Positions 1-10,100 of a stretch of 64,000 bases of DNA are shown one piece after another. A program made the position numbers and the translations under genes. Numbering within the stretch: position 1 is the stretch's first letter; each line of letters opens with the position of its first letter. The DNA comes from Climacteris rufus. Lineage: Eukaryota; Chordata; Aves; Passeriformes; Climacteridae. The notes beneath the pieces were generated by a model. The model searched no databases. It worked only from the letters and a program-made list of their open reading frames with translations, and was not told where the DNA came from. Location: the NCBI GenBank assembly GCA_013398175.1, contig VZRZ01006837.1, forward strand, positions 1-64,000, read 5' to 3'.

Positions 1-1006
1 CCACTAGCATTCTGGCCTGCTTTTTGTGTGTCTCTTCCTCCTTGCGAATATACACTTTCTGGGCTTCTCTTCCAGCCCTTGATCCTGTCAGTCCTCCATC
101 TTTTCCAACTTTCTTGTGATATCTGTCCATGACTTAGCTACAAATTGTGTCTTTAACAAGGCTTGCCCTACCGGTGTGGTGGGATCCAGACCCGAATAGA
201 GTTGGAGGTTTTTTCTTAGCCTTTCTAACCATTTTGTAGGGGTCTCGTCTTTCCTTTGATGTTCACTAAAGGTCTTATTGATATTTTGTCTTCTAGGGAC
301 TGATTCCCTTATCCCCTGAATAATGATAGTCCTTAGGTCCTGCATATGGCCTCTGTCAACCTCGTTCTGATTATTCCAAGGGGGCCTCTGAAGGAGCCAT
401 TTAATATCTGCTGCAGGGCCGTGTTGGTGTTGCTGATCCCAAATTCTCATCCCGGCCCTCCAGANACAGATACATACCTCATGCCAGGTTGTGCCCCTCC
501 CACTGCAACTTCTTTAAGGGGATATAGGTTACCCCTATCCTCCCTTGCCCTTGTTTGACTTCGGGTTACTTGCCTAGTCTCTTCTGGAGAGTCAGGGGCA
601 GACTCTGAATCTGTGATGTAGTCTGGTGCTGATGGTGCTGGGGGAGGGGAAGGCTGTGGTGGTGGCAGTGGTAGTATGTAAGGGGGAGGGGAGATGGGGA
701 TCTCATTTTCACTTTGTGCCTTCTTCTTTGCCTTCCCCCCTTTTTCTCTTAGAGGGTATAAGTTCGTTCTAGTTTCTGATCCTATCCATAAATGTGCATA
801 CTCGCTTTCCTCTAAACTAAATGGTTCTTTCGAATTCACATATATAATGTATCATCTTTACTTTATCCTTACCCCACCTAGAAGGGATAATTATCCCCAA
901 ATTTTATCATCAATCCCAATGGACTATCTGGGGGTATCTGGGGTAGCCTAACCTTAGGCTCCAACCCACCCACGGGATCAGAAGGCTTGCTTTCCTTCTG
1001 TCCCAT
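1..1006 (-). pseudogene. gag: Degraded gammaretrovirus-like gag (endogenous retrovirus), 5' part
   Basis: Minus-strand remnant of a retroviral gag polyprotein gene. It starts at an ATG (1006-1004) followed by a Gly codon, the usual N-myristoylation context of matrix. The frame stops after 42 codons at TAG (880-878). Gag-like sequence resumes in another frame (839-447): a matrix tail, then a Pro-rich stretch with a PPPY late-domain motif. A third frame (450-91) holds a capsid C-terminal segment with the conserved ETP-LERL-Y-DP region and a KLEK end, typical of gammaretroviral capsids. It ends at TGA (90-88), where a Trp codon would be expected, and the charged region after capsid continues to the window edge in yet another frame. 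The capsid N-terminal part seems largely deleted near 447-470, next to an ambiguous base at 465. It is clearly non-functional as assembled. Family assignment is by recalled similarity; the breaks are seen directly. Confidence 0.85.
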
Positions 1007-1367
1007 CTTCCGGAGTGCCTTCTCACACACACACAGTCCACTTCCTGCTGCTCGTGGCCCAGTCCCTCGCGGGATGTGGGAACCGCGCTACTGAGGGGTC
1101 CGCGCTCACTTCGCCCTTGACCGGACATCTCACATGGGCGCACTCCAGAATACCCAACCCCAACCGAACGGATAACCGGCCTATACTTACTCACTCCTGA
1201 GTCTTCGTTCGGATCTTCGTGCACAAAGATTATGGGGTTGCCGGTTTTTATTTGTTTGCTGCCGAATTTAGGTTTGTCGGTAGAGGTTTTGGTGTAGAAG
1301 CCCTCAAACAGGGGCCGCTTATTCAGCGGGGAGCCTCCCCCGTGGGGCTTCAGACCAAATTGCCTCT
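1007..1367 (-). other. ERV leader between primer-binding site and gag
   Basis: This is the untranslated leader of the minus-strand provirus, about 360 nt, a usual length for gammaretrovirus-like elements. It is markedly more GC-rich and CpG-bearing than the LTR beside it. Short ORFs on both strands here have no recognisable product. A packaging signal would be expected in this interval, but I cannot point to one. Confidence 0.6.
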
Positions 1368-1385
1368 ATCCGAGTTGCAGCACCA
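1368..1385 (-). other. Retroviral primer-binding site, tRNA-His-like
   Basis: On the minus strand this 18-mer starts TGGTGC and ends ACTCGGAT. It lies 4 nt downstream of the proposed LTR end, where a reverse-transcription primer site belongs. It matches 15 of 18 positions of the complement of the 3' end of vertebrate tRNA-His as I recall it, with the mismatches grouped in the middle (positions 7, 9, 10). A tRNA-His primer is known for the HERV-H class of gammaretrovirus-like elements, which agrees with the gag affinity. The assignment would change if another avian tRNA matched better. Confidence 0.6.
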
Positions 1386-1389
1386 AAAT

Positions 1390-1681
1390 TGTTATAAGTT
1401 GCGCTCGAAAAGTTGACGTGAGCCAGGCCAATTAATAGTGATTAGTTTATCAAGCAAGTGGCAGCAAAGATTTGATTAACAAACAAAGTTTACTCATCAC
1501 AAGCCTGATGTTAAATAATCAGCTCTTGTACCATTTTAAAATATCAGTCAGTACATGCTCACTAAATGCTGCAAGTCATTATAAATTACTGTAAGTTATT
1601 TTATAATTTCGTTTAAAAATTTCTTCGGTATTCCAGCTAGTTCTGACTGTGATACAGGAAGGATTGGTGGGTCCCCAAACA
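1390..1681 (-). repeat. 5' LTR of the minus-strand ERV (right boundary tentative)
   Basis: The proviral-side end is well placed: it starts TGTTATAAG on the + strand, 4 nt from the primer-binding site. The outer end is proposed at 1681 because sequence ending AAACA there gives a TGTT...AACA inverted repeat and a length of 292 bp. On the minus strand a TATAAAA box occurs at 1605-1599. The flanking duplication cannot be tested because the other LTR is outside the window. An alternative is a longer LTR reaching about 1900. The LTR ends several hundred bases upstream of the RC3H1 CpG promoter and would transcribe away from it. Confidence 0.55.
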
Positions 1682-1979
1682 TCTTACCCATGGTGTTGGT
1701 TAAAGCTAAGGATGATTTAAGTGTGTCCTGCAGCATAAAAAGCTACGGGAGACTTTCTCCAGCAGCGAATCCAGCTCAACGCCTTCCCTTGGGACTGGTG
1801 GGCAAAAATCCGAGAGCTTTGCCCTGCACGGCCACCTAAGTGGGAACTTGTGTTATTTTTCCCTTAAGTAAGAAAAGTAACCGGCTCGAAGCAATAAGGT
1901 GTGATGGCACAAGGCCATGGCAGCGAGCAAAATGAAAGGAACGGCAGGGCTCGGCAACAGAGGAGGCTTCTGAGCGAGA
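1682..1979. other. Spacer between ERV and RC3H1 promoter
   Basis: This is unique-looking sequence of moderate GC content. It may include the outer part of the LTR if that is longer than proposed. I see no gene. Confidence 0.4.
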
Positions 1980-2299
1980 GAAAATGGCGGGCGGGAGCTC
2001 TCAGGAGGTTCCGAAAACACAGAACGCTCCCCAAGAGCCACTCCGCGTGTGAAGAGCCCCGGCCTCCATCCCTGAGCCCACTATGAGAAGAGGAAGTGAG
2101 AGAACAGAAAAACTCCACCTAGAGTGGCGGAGGGAGGGCGGCGACAGCAGAAAAACCCTGCAAGAGCGCGAGGCATCCTCCCCGTAGCGGGTAATACTTA
2201 CCCCGCCCAGCTCGGCCCTCACGGCGCTCTGGCCTGTGACTGGGCTGTTTCTCCCCGTCCCATTCTGTCACGTCCCTCCCCGGCTACGGGGGGAGGCGG

Positions 2300-2534
2300 G
2301 CGCAGGAAAGGGCGGGCGGTGCAGGGAGCGAGGGAGGGGGTGAGAGGAGTAGCCGACGGACAAGATGGCCGCTGCTGGAATGGCGGCGGGGCGGCAGTGG
2401 GCGATGGCGGCGCTGCCCCGGGGCCCGCGGGTACTGCTGGAGGAGCAGCAGCAGCAGCAGCAGGACGCTGCGACAGCCCCGGTGTGCCGGAGCTGAGGGG
2501 GCCGGTGGGCACTGCAGGGAGCCCGGCCCGCGTG
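2300..2534 (+). other. RC3H1: RC3H1 exon 1, noncoding (5' UTR; start approximate)
   Basis: The 3' edge is set by a strong donor, CGTG|GTGAGT, at 2534/2535. The start is only estimated from the GC box and YY1-like motif. No Roquin-like coding sequence is present, which agrees with the mammalian gene, where translation starts in exon 2. The exon carries a complete upstream ORF (2365-2496). Confidence 0.6.
2365..2496 (+). CDS. Upstream ORF in RC3H1 exon 1, 43 codons, with a short polyglutamine run
   Basis: The ORF starts at an ATG in a strong context (A at -3, G at +4: AAGATGG) and ends at TGA 2494-2496, before the exon 1 donor, so it is complete in the unspliced exon. The peptide is Ala-rich at first, with further Met residues at 6 and 14, then has Gln at 28-33 from six CAG codons (2446-2463). 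It resembles no protein I know. If the transcription start lies upstream of 2365, ribosomes would meet this ORF before the Roquin start and it would be expected to dampen RC3H1 translation. The YY1-like motif overlaps its start codon, so the ATG may also be a by-product of that site. Confidence 0.45.
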   Translation: MAAAGMAAGRQWAMAALPRGPRVLLEEQQQQQQDAATAPVCRS

Positions 2535-4023
2535 GTGAGTGCACTGGCTCCGCCGCGGGGTGCGGGGAACAATGGAAAGGGAGAGCTCTGCCCGCCTTGC
2601 CGAAGAAGGAGACGGAGGGGCGGGCGCTCGGACGAGATGATCTCTACGGATGCTTTCGACTTCTAACAGTTCTGTGACTCTGTGCCTCGGCAGGCCTCAG
2701 GCCCCTGCCGGGCTCCATTTCCGAACGTTCCGGGCAGGCGGGGAGGGACTGCGGGTTACCGTGCCCGGTGCGGGATGGGGGAGAGGGCTGGGTCTGTCTG
2801 GGGGTGGGGAGAGGCGGCATCGCCTCAGGCTGCGGCTGCCGAGGGACGGGCTGCTTTTGTGTGTCCCCTCCGCCTGCTGTTGTTTTTTCCAGGCGTTCTG
2901 CCTACAAGTGAAAAAACTCATGCCCGTGTCGTGTTGAACAACAGAGATGGGCAGGAAATAATGACAGAGCCCGTCCCCGGGACACCCCTCCGCCCTGGGT
3001 TGTGGTTCTTTTGTCTGTGGTGGCTGAGGGAAGAGTGAGGTGGCCCCGGCTACCTCTGCGCGGGGACAAACTATGGTGAAACCGCACTAGGATCTCCCGG
3101 ACTTGCACTAGTTTTTCCACCCTGGCATTGTTTTGGCTGTTGAATTAGAGCCACAGAGTGGATAGGGTTTCATGCTGGGGGTGCGGTGTTGATATAGCTG
3201 GGTTTTAATGTGCTTTGGTGGTTGGGAATTTCCTGGTGTGAGGTTTTATCCTCAAAAACCATTGTGAGGCCTGTCCTGTTTTAAAGCAGGAACTGATGCA
3301 GGTGTGGGTTTTTTTTCCTAGGAACTGGGAATGTTTCATTTTCCTCCACATGCCTTTTCGTCAGAGTGTCTCTCTCAATGTTGTTAATTTCAGTCAAGTA
3401 ATCATTTGTTCCTCCAGTGGAAGCTATGGTTTTCTGTGTGTTTTTGCCATATTGAAAATGGCTAAAGTGGGAGGAAAAATTAAAAATTTGCAAAAATAAT
3501 TTAAAGGTTCAAAGTAGCCTGGATTGTGGCTGAGCTGCTTTAATCGTTGTAACTGGTTCAGCAGTGCTGTTGTTTAATGACTCTGCTGGAAGAGAAACGC
3601 AGCTGTTAAATTCAGTGTTTGTATTTTATTCACATTATATGGCCATAGAACTGTTAGACAACGCAGCAGTACTATGAAGCAGAAGTTAATGTGTTCCCAA
3701 ACTTCCCTTTTCTTATGCCTTTCAGGCTTATAAGGGTGTGGAAGGCATTAATTATATCAGCTATAAATGTCTGTATTGCTGCGTTTGAAGTCAGTGAAAC
3801 TAATAGGGAACTTAATAGCTGTATCAATAACCCATGTTCAGGGGCACTGTGTACATTATTGCCAGTTTCTAAGTTTCACCAGGAGCACCATGGCTTTCTT
3901 CGGTGCATTAATAGACAACACTGACAGGAAATTACGGTTCCCACTAACATAAATAGAAGCAGACATTATCAGGCACCTTTTCTTTTTCCGGTGATAACTT
4001 ATGGCTTTGCCTTCCTGTCATAG

Positions 4024-4164
4024 AAAAGGGTCTGTCAAAGCAGACAGCCTGACAGGCTGCTTGGAGGGAAATTTAGAAATGCAGGTACCATCAGTGCAGA
4101 CTGTTTTGACAACCAGAGACTTGAGTTTGTTAGTCACTTATGAGCAGCAGGAATCTTCATCGAG
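4024..4164 (+). other. Candidate alternative exon within RC3H1 intron 1
   Basis: A 141-nt segment is bounded by a pyrimidine-rich acceptor (CCTTCCTGTCATAG) and a consensus donor (GAG|GTGAGT). One frame is open across the whole segment and includes an ATG at 4079. If it were spliced to exon 2, that frame would run into the exon and stop at 24847-24849, just before the Roquin ATG, so its likeliest use is as an optional 5' UTR exon. There is no homology evidence, and a pair of good splice sites can occur by chance in a 22-kb intron. Confidence 0.3.
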
Positions 4165-7100
4165 GTGAGTAGGCAGTTACTTGTATGGTTTCTGGTGATT
4201 TGTTTTTATGGGGGTTTTGTCAGTTTTGTATCCAAACTAGGTTAGTTTAAAGCAAAATATTTTAGAAATTTCTGATAGGGTGGTTGTATGCTGATAATTT
4301 AAAAAAACTAATGTTCCAGTGATCAGATGAACATATGAATGTGGAAACTGCAGACATTAGTATGGCAGAGTTTAATTTAGGGACATCTTGAAGTGTGTAT
4401 TATTTTATAAAAGTGCTCATGTGAAAGCAGATGAAGAGAAATGGGTGGGATTGCTTTTGGAAACTTCTGCCGTGTTGCCAGTGATTCACCAGCAATCTGG
4501 GTGGAAGCCATAACCAATCTTGTTGAATTAAGTATCACAGAAACTGAGATTCAGTGAGCATGTATATTAAAATAACACTTTAATTTCTTTGTATGTGGTT
4601 CAGAAGTCTTGGGTGACACTGATAATGGTTACCTTTGATAGTGATGGCAAAGACTCACATCCCATTTAATTAGGGTCTCTATGTCTTAACTAACTGGTGC
4701 TGTAAAAGAGTGTTTCATGATACTTAGGAAATGGACCTTTCCCAGCCTCTAATATAATAGGAAGGTTAATCACCTTTTTTTTTTTCTTTTTTCTGCATAA
4801 AGATTACAGTTTACATGCTGGATACCTGAGAAAAAAAGTTTCATCCTTTTGAAAGAATTTGTGGAGTCATAGCTTTCCAAGGATATGAAGTGTAAAGCTG
4901 AACCAGAAGGATAGAACTGACCTGCATGTAGATTCCCAAACTTCCCAAGCATCTCAGAATAGTGATGCAGAAGCCACTATAAGGTATCTTTTAAGCAGGT
5001 GACCTATATAAAACTTTGCAATTTTTTGCAAAGCCTACTCATTGTTTAAAATTCTTTCCCCCCCATGGACTCACTGAATCATTTTACAGATGAAAGTCTG
5101 TGGTTTTGTGGTGTTTCTTCCCACACCCAGTAAATCAGGGTTGCTGGAGCATCCCAAGTAACATTGGCTGTTGGGCCAAAGTACATGAGAGATAAGCCAT
5201 AGAGGAATTTGTATTTTGAAATTATTGTCTTGGACTGTACAAGGTAATGAATGTGAACCCATTATCATACAGGAATAAAGATATATCATGCTCCTATTGT
5301 GAAAGATCATTATATAAACCTGCTGCACCAGCTGAAATTTTAGTATGACCTTCAAGATTCCATTTAGGCTCTGTTACAGTAATGTAATCTGAAGTCTTGG
5401 GACTGATAACTGAGAAAAAAAACCACAAATGTTTACATACATTATGTTACTTTCCTTTCTGTTCAGAGATTCCAGTGTGCCCCGAATTAGGTGCAGTTCC
5501 CATCACTGAGTGTGACCACTTGTTTTTCTGAAGTCTGTCTCTTGATAGTTATCTCTTGCACCAGTTTCATTTTCGTTGTTGCCAGTATGGTAAAAGTTGA
5601 AATAGTATTAGATTTCCACAGGCTAACTGATTTATAATGAAGCTTTTTATTTGTAGAAATGTGTTATTGGGCAAGAAGGTGCAAAAATCATGATGGCTTA
5701 CTATAAATAGTTTTCTCTGATATAAAAATAATTTCTGGTTGGAGTTCTTGAGGAAACAGCTTTCCTTTTACTGCATGGCAACAACATGTTTGGTAATATC
5801 AGGTGGAGAAGAAAGGGACTTTGGTGATAGAAATAGCAAAAATTCTGAATCATTTGCTGTAAAGTGTTGTCAGAGGCAGTACCAATTGTGCACTGCCCTG
5901 TGTTAGAAAGTGTAGTGGAGTGTTTTGTGCAAATATATTGAGTGTCCCTGGCCTCCCATTGAGATTACTTTCTAATGGAGTGAGAAGGAAGGCAGCTACA
6001 TGGGGTCTAGGGAAACTCTCAGCAGATAGAGATGGCTTATCACATGCATCAGGACATACAGGCATGTATGAAAGGACCTGGACATCCTGTGCAGACTTTT
6101 ACATGAAAACTTCTGCCCCACATGCAGGCTTTTTTCCCCCCAGAAAAAACAAGTATTTTGGGAAGCTTACAAACCACACAGAGGATAAAATGTCTCTTTA
6201 TCATTTGATTGTACAAAATAGGTAGAGGCCCACAATGTAAGCTACATGGTTAAAATGAAGACTTTTTTAGGAACATGGAGAAGAATCTTCATATGAGAGA
6301 CAGTTGTGAGAAGGAGAGGGGAGACAAGGGAAGAGGATTGTTTTGACGCGCAATAGGATTAACTTTTTCCTTTTCTGCTACATAAGAAATGAAAGATACG
6401 CAGTTAAACTGAAAAGTAGTGGAAGACTTGCTGGAGGAACAGATAGCTCACTTGCTTCACATTGTTTGTGACAGAGTTGCCATGTAATTTGATACAGAGA
6501 ACAACCAACGGAGTATTTGTGTCAGAGAATACTGTGGTGAGTCGGGAGTTCAGCATTACAGAAGCTGGAGGCTTTATTGACAATTATGCCTTCCAGCCAT
6601 AGTCGCTAAAGGCACCATAAGGACATGTTGTTCTTGCTGAATAGACCCCTCTCACTACTGATTTCTTGCAAAATCGGGGGTTTTTTTAAGTATTATTTTT
6701 CAGTTGGTGAACTTCTGGCTTTTGTGGGGTGCGTGTCAGATTAATCTGAGACAGGACTGCTTCAGCTACAAGACAACTGAAGAAAAAAGTGTGTGGTGTA
6801 GCTGAAGTGTGCTAGGTGGGGAAATCTAGATCTTGAAGGTGTTTCCTGATTTCTCTTAGTTTGTTTTTTGTTTTTATGTGGAAAGTCTGGGTGGTCTCAT
6901 CTCTCTACTGTCCCAGTTTAATAGGTCTTTTTAAAATTATTTTATTAACTACTGCGTAAAAGCAGGCTGTTAATCTTAAATTAAAATCTGGACATTCCAA
7001 ATTTATTTATTTTTCAAGATGCTTCCGTGTTTATCAGACCCTGTCAGGGTAAGCTTTGAAGGCTGAGGTATGGTTGTTTTTAAGCCTGTTGTTGTTAAGA

Positions 7101-10100
7101 AAATGCTGGTTGATCACCTGATGGAGCAGGAGTGCTTGTAGCCTGGATCTAAAGGTCTTCTCAGCACTTCCTCCTGAGCTAATTTTGAGCAATTACTTCA
7201 GGTCAAATGGTGAGCAAGTGGGAAGGATTTTCAATTACAACTTTCAACTTCCTTACTGTTTCCAAAGGAGACTTCTTCTAGAGTAGCAAGAATCACGTCT
7301 CTTTCTTGTGCACTGGAGGTCTTCAGGAACTTGCAGCTAAATATTTTTGGTAAATATTTGCAGGCAGTGTAGGTCTCCAACTCAAATTCAGGCACTATGT
7401 TTAGGGCAAAAGGAGCGATATTCAAGGAAGGTATTACAAAGTGAATGTATTGAAATTCATGCCAAGTAGGATGGTCTTAATTACCAGCTTGTTAATAAAC
7501 TAAGTTCTGTGGAACATTGCCATTGTTCAGTAGCATTTAACTTTCTCTGTGTTTGTTTTTACAGTAAACATTATTCATAGTGACTTAGCACTCTTCACTT
7601 TTTGTAGCAATTGTACTTGGAGTAACTTCTTACTACAGTGACTGTGTAATAAAAATGTCCTTCAAAAGTGAATGAAATAAAACTCTTGTTGACTTACTTT
7701 TCCTGTAAGCCACATTCTTTCAGCTTGTTCTCTCTCCACCTCCATTCCTTTTGTTACCACTTTAGAATGGAAGTCCTTCAGGTCATATTAGATGTTAGAA
7801 CTGTACAAAAAAATGAAAGTCTTAGGACTTCATAATCTATTGAATCTGGCACTCACTGTACAGCAGGAGTTAGGTGTTTTGTCCTGTGGGGGTTATTTCA
7901 ATGCTGTACCAAGATGCAAGAACTGAAGGAGAGACCTTGAAATTAATGGAAACTAAAATGAAAAGCAATAGTAGAAAGTGAGTTTAGTTAGCTTATGTGG
8001 CATTCCTGAACTGTGGTATGCTCCATAAACCTTATTTTATGATCGTTAATGATCCTGGCAGTTATGCAGGCCTAATGATAATTAAATCTCAGCGTTCTGG
8101 GTTTAAGCTGTTCTCTGGGAGGCTTAGTAGAGAACGTTCCCCTGCCTTTATAAGTGAACGTTGTGCTAATGAAATCTTGAAAAATCTGCTCATGCTCATG
8201 AGTCCAGTGAAGCAATCATCTCTGTGGTGTTTCACAATTTAAAATTCCTATTTCACTGTACAAAAACCAAGCCTGGGTTTTGTGCCACAGATTGAAGTGG
8301 TTTGAGGAGATAGGAAACAGCAACATGTTGTCCTGCTTCACAATGTATGTATGGAAGAAAGAGCAGGAATTGTGAAGCAAGTCTCAGCCTCCACCCTCTA
8401 TAAATGAAAAATCCTCACAGTTATGTATGATGTTGCATATGTATTTCTTGAGCTCTTCTAGAGCACTTGTCTGTTTTTAAAAGTATCTGGGCAGTTGGTT
8501 CTAGACATGTCTGAGGGCCTTCCTACTAAATCAACAAAGTACCTAGTGCAAACAGAACTAACTAATCACATTTGAAAGATCTTGATAAATAGCTGTCTGT
8601 CATCGTCCAGAAATTGTCATTCATCACCTGCATTGTTTTTAATTATTCTATGGGTAGACAAAATCCAGAAACCTTTGGAAGCTGGAAAGTGACTAGCTCT
8701 TATCTAGCAGCTCTGAAGGACAGCAATTCTTGGTCTTGCTTGCTTTGTAAAGGGAATGTGGGTTTTGGTTCAAAAATAGATGAAAACAGGACACAGTTTC
8801 ACAAGTTACTACAGTAATTACAAAGGAAATACTGTTCTCCCATGTACTTGCCAGACTGAAAATAATTTTTCTCTAAGGAGTCTTTATCTCTTTGCTTGCT
8901 AAAATAGTTTGCTTTCTTTTACAATTATTTTTTCTGGATCCATGGTTATCTTCACCTCTCCTGTTCTCTTTAATAATCTTTCATTCTCTGGTATCCCTAT
9001 TTTTCTTCTAATTGTTTTTTTTTTTTTAATTTAACTTTGTTCTGGACTGAGCCACTATTCAATTCAGCCAGCTAATGCAGGGAACAGAGATGGTTTATTG
9101 CCTCTTAGTTTCACTGCTTTATAGTTCAGAGTTGCAGGATGAGTTGTTTGGATAATGGAGCAACCTGTGGAACTCTTTGTTCTTGGACTGTACTGGGGAC
9201 TGTCAAAATGACCCTGCTTCCTCTGGAACTGGTGAGAAGTTAGGGAGCATTGTTAATGGCACACTCCCTTGTGACCACTTTGGCTGCTGTTGTAAATTTG
9301 AAAGGAGAAATGGAGAAAGATAGAAATAGGTTAGACTAAACTGGCCTGATGAAATGGACTGGGTTAGTTAAACCAGAGGCAACGACTCAGGCTGTCCTTC
9401 CTGTTTTATGAGTCATTCTCCCATCTGTGTGTGTGAAAAGGCCCCCTGGGTATTTAATTTAAAAGGATGTCTTAATATTGCTGCAAAACCTATAGTGACT
9501 GTTAATTTTTGTCGTCTTTGTTTAAACCCTGCCGTATGGATAGAAACCTGGACACTGTACATTCTTTGTAAGTGAATTGTAACAGTGTAAAGAAAATGTT
9601 TTTCAGGAAAGTTAGAATTAATTAATAGTGGTTACTTGGAGTAGACCAGACTATTTAAAATGTATCAGGCTTTTTGCCAGCTGTTGTAGGATTCTACGGA
9701 AGAGATGTGAGCCAGTAGGATTGTCTTCTGGGTTTGCTAACCTGTGTGTGCGTTGTTAGTCTCTTGTATTTCTGTTATATATAAACCGTGCTAGCTGAAG
9801 AGACCTTTTCTGTGCTACCTTTTAATGCTGTTTATCTCCTGTATTGTAGTTTATATAGAACCTTTTCCTGACTTGAAGATGTCTTAATGATTCCCTCTGT
9901 TTTTCTCTCCTGAAACATCTATTCCATTTCAAGGATGTATTAGTGTTAAAAATCTTCAGGGACACAAATAATTTCATTGCATAGAAAAGGTGCTCAAAGT
10001 AAGGGCTGACTGTGTTTGGAAACCCTCTAAATCATCCCATCTCTGTTTTTTTATAAGAGGTTACCTATTGATACCAGTATGTGAGTGGAGGTATGTGGAA

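Larger units (their letters stand above)
1980..2900 (+). promoter_or_regulatory. RC3H1: CpG-rich promoter region of RC3H1
   Basis: GC and CpG content rise sharply here compared with the AT-rich sequence on both sides, the pattern of a vertebrate housekeeping CpG-island promoter. A GGGCGG GC box is at 2310-2315. A CAAGATGGCCGC sequence at 2361-2372 resembles the YY1 element often found just downstream of TATA-less start sites, and a related AAAATGGCGGGC is at about 1981-1992. No TATA box is apparent. The transcription start cannot be fixed from sequence but probably lies between about 2250 and 2360. A bidirectional promoter is possible, but no divergent gene is visible in the window. Confidence 0.75.

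Noticed and set aside
2124..2666. 180-codon open frame in the CpG region
   Set aside because: It is composed of Gly/Ala/Arg from GC-rich sequence, crosses the exon 1 donor and has no recognisable domain.
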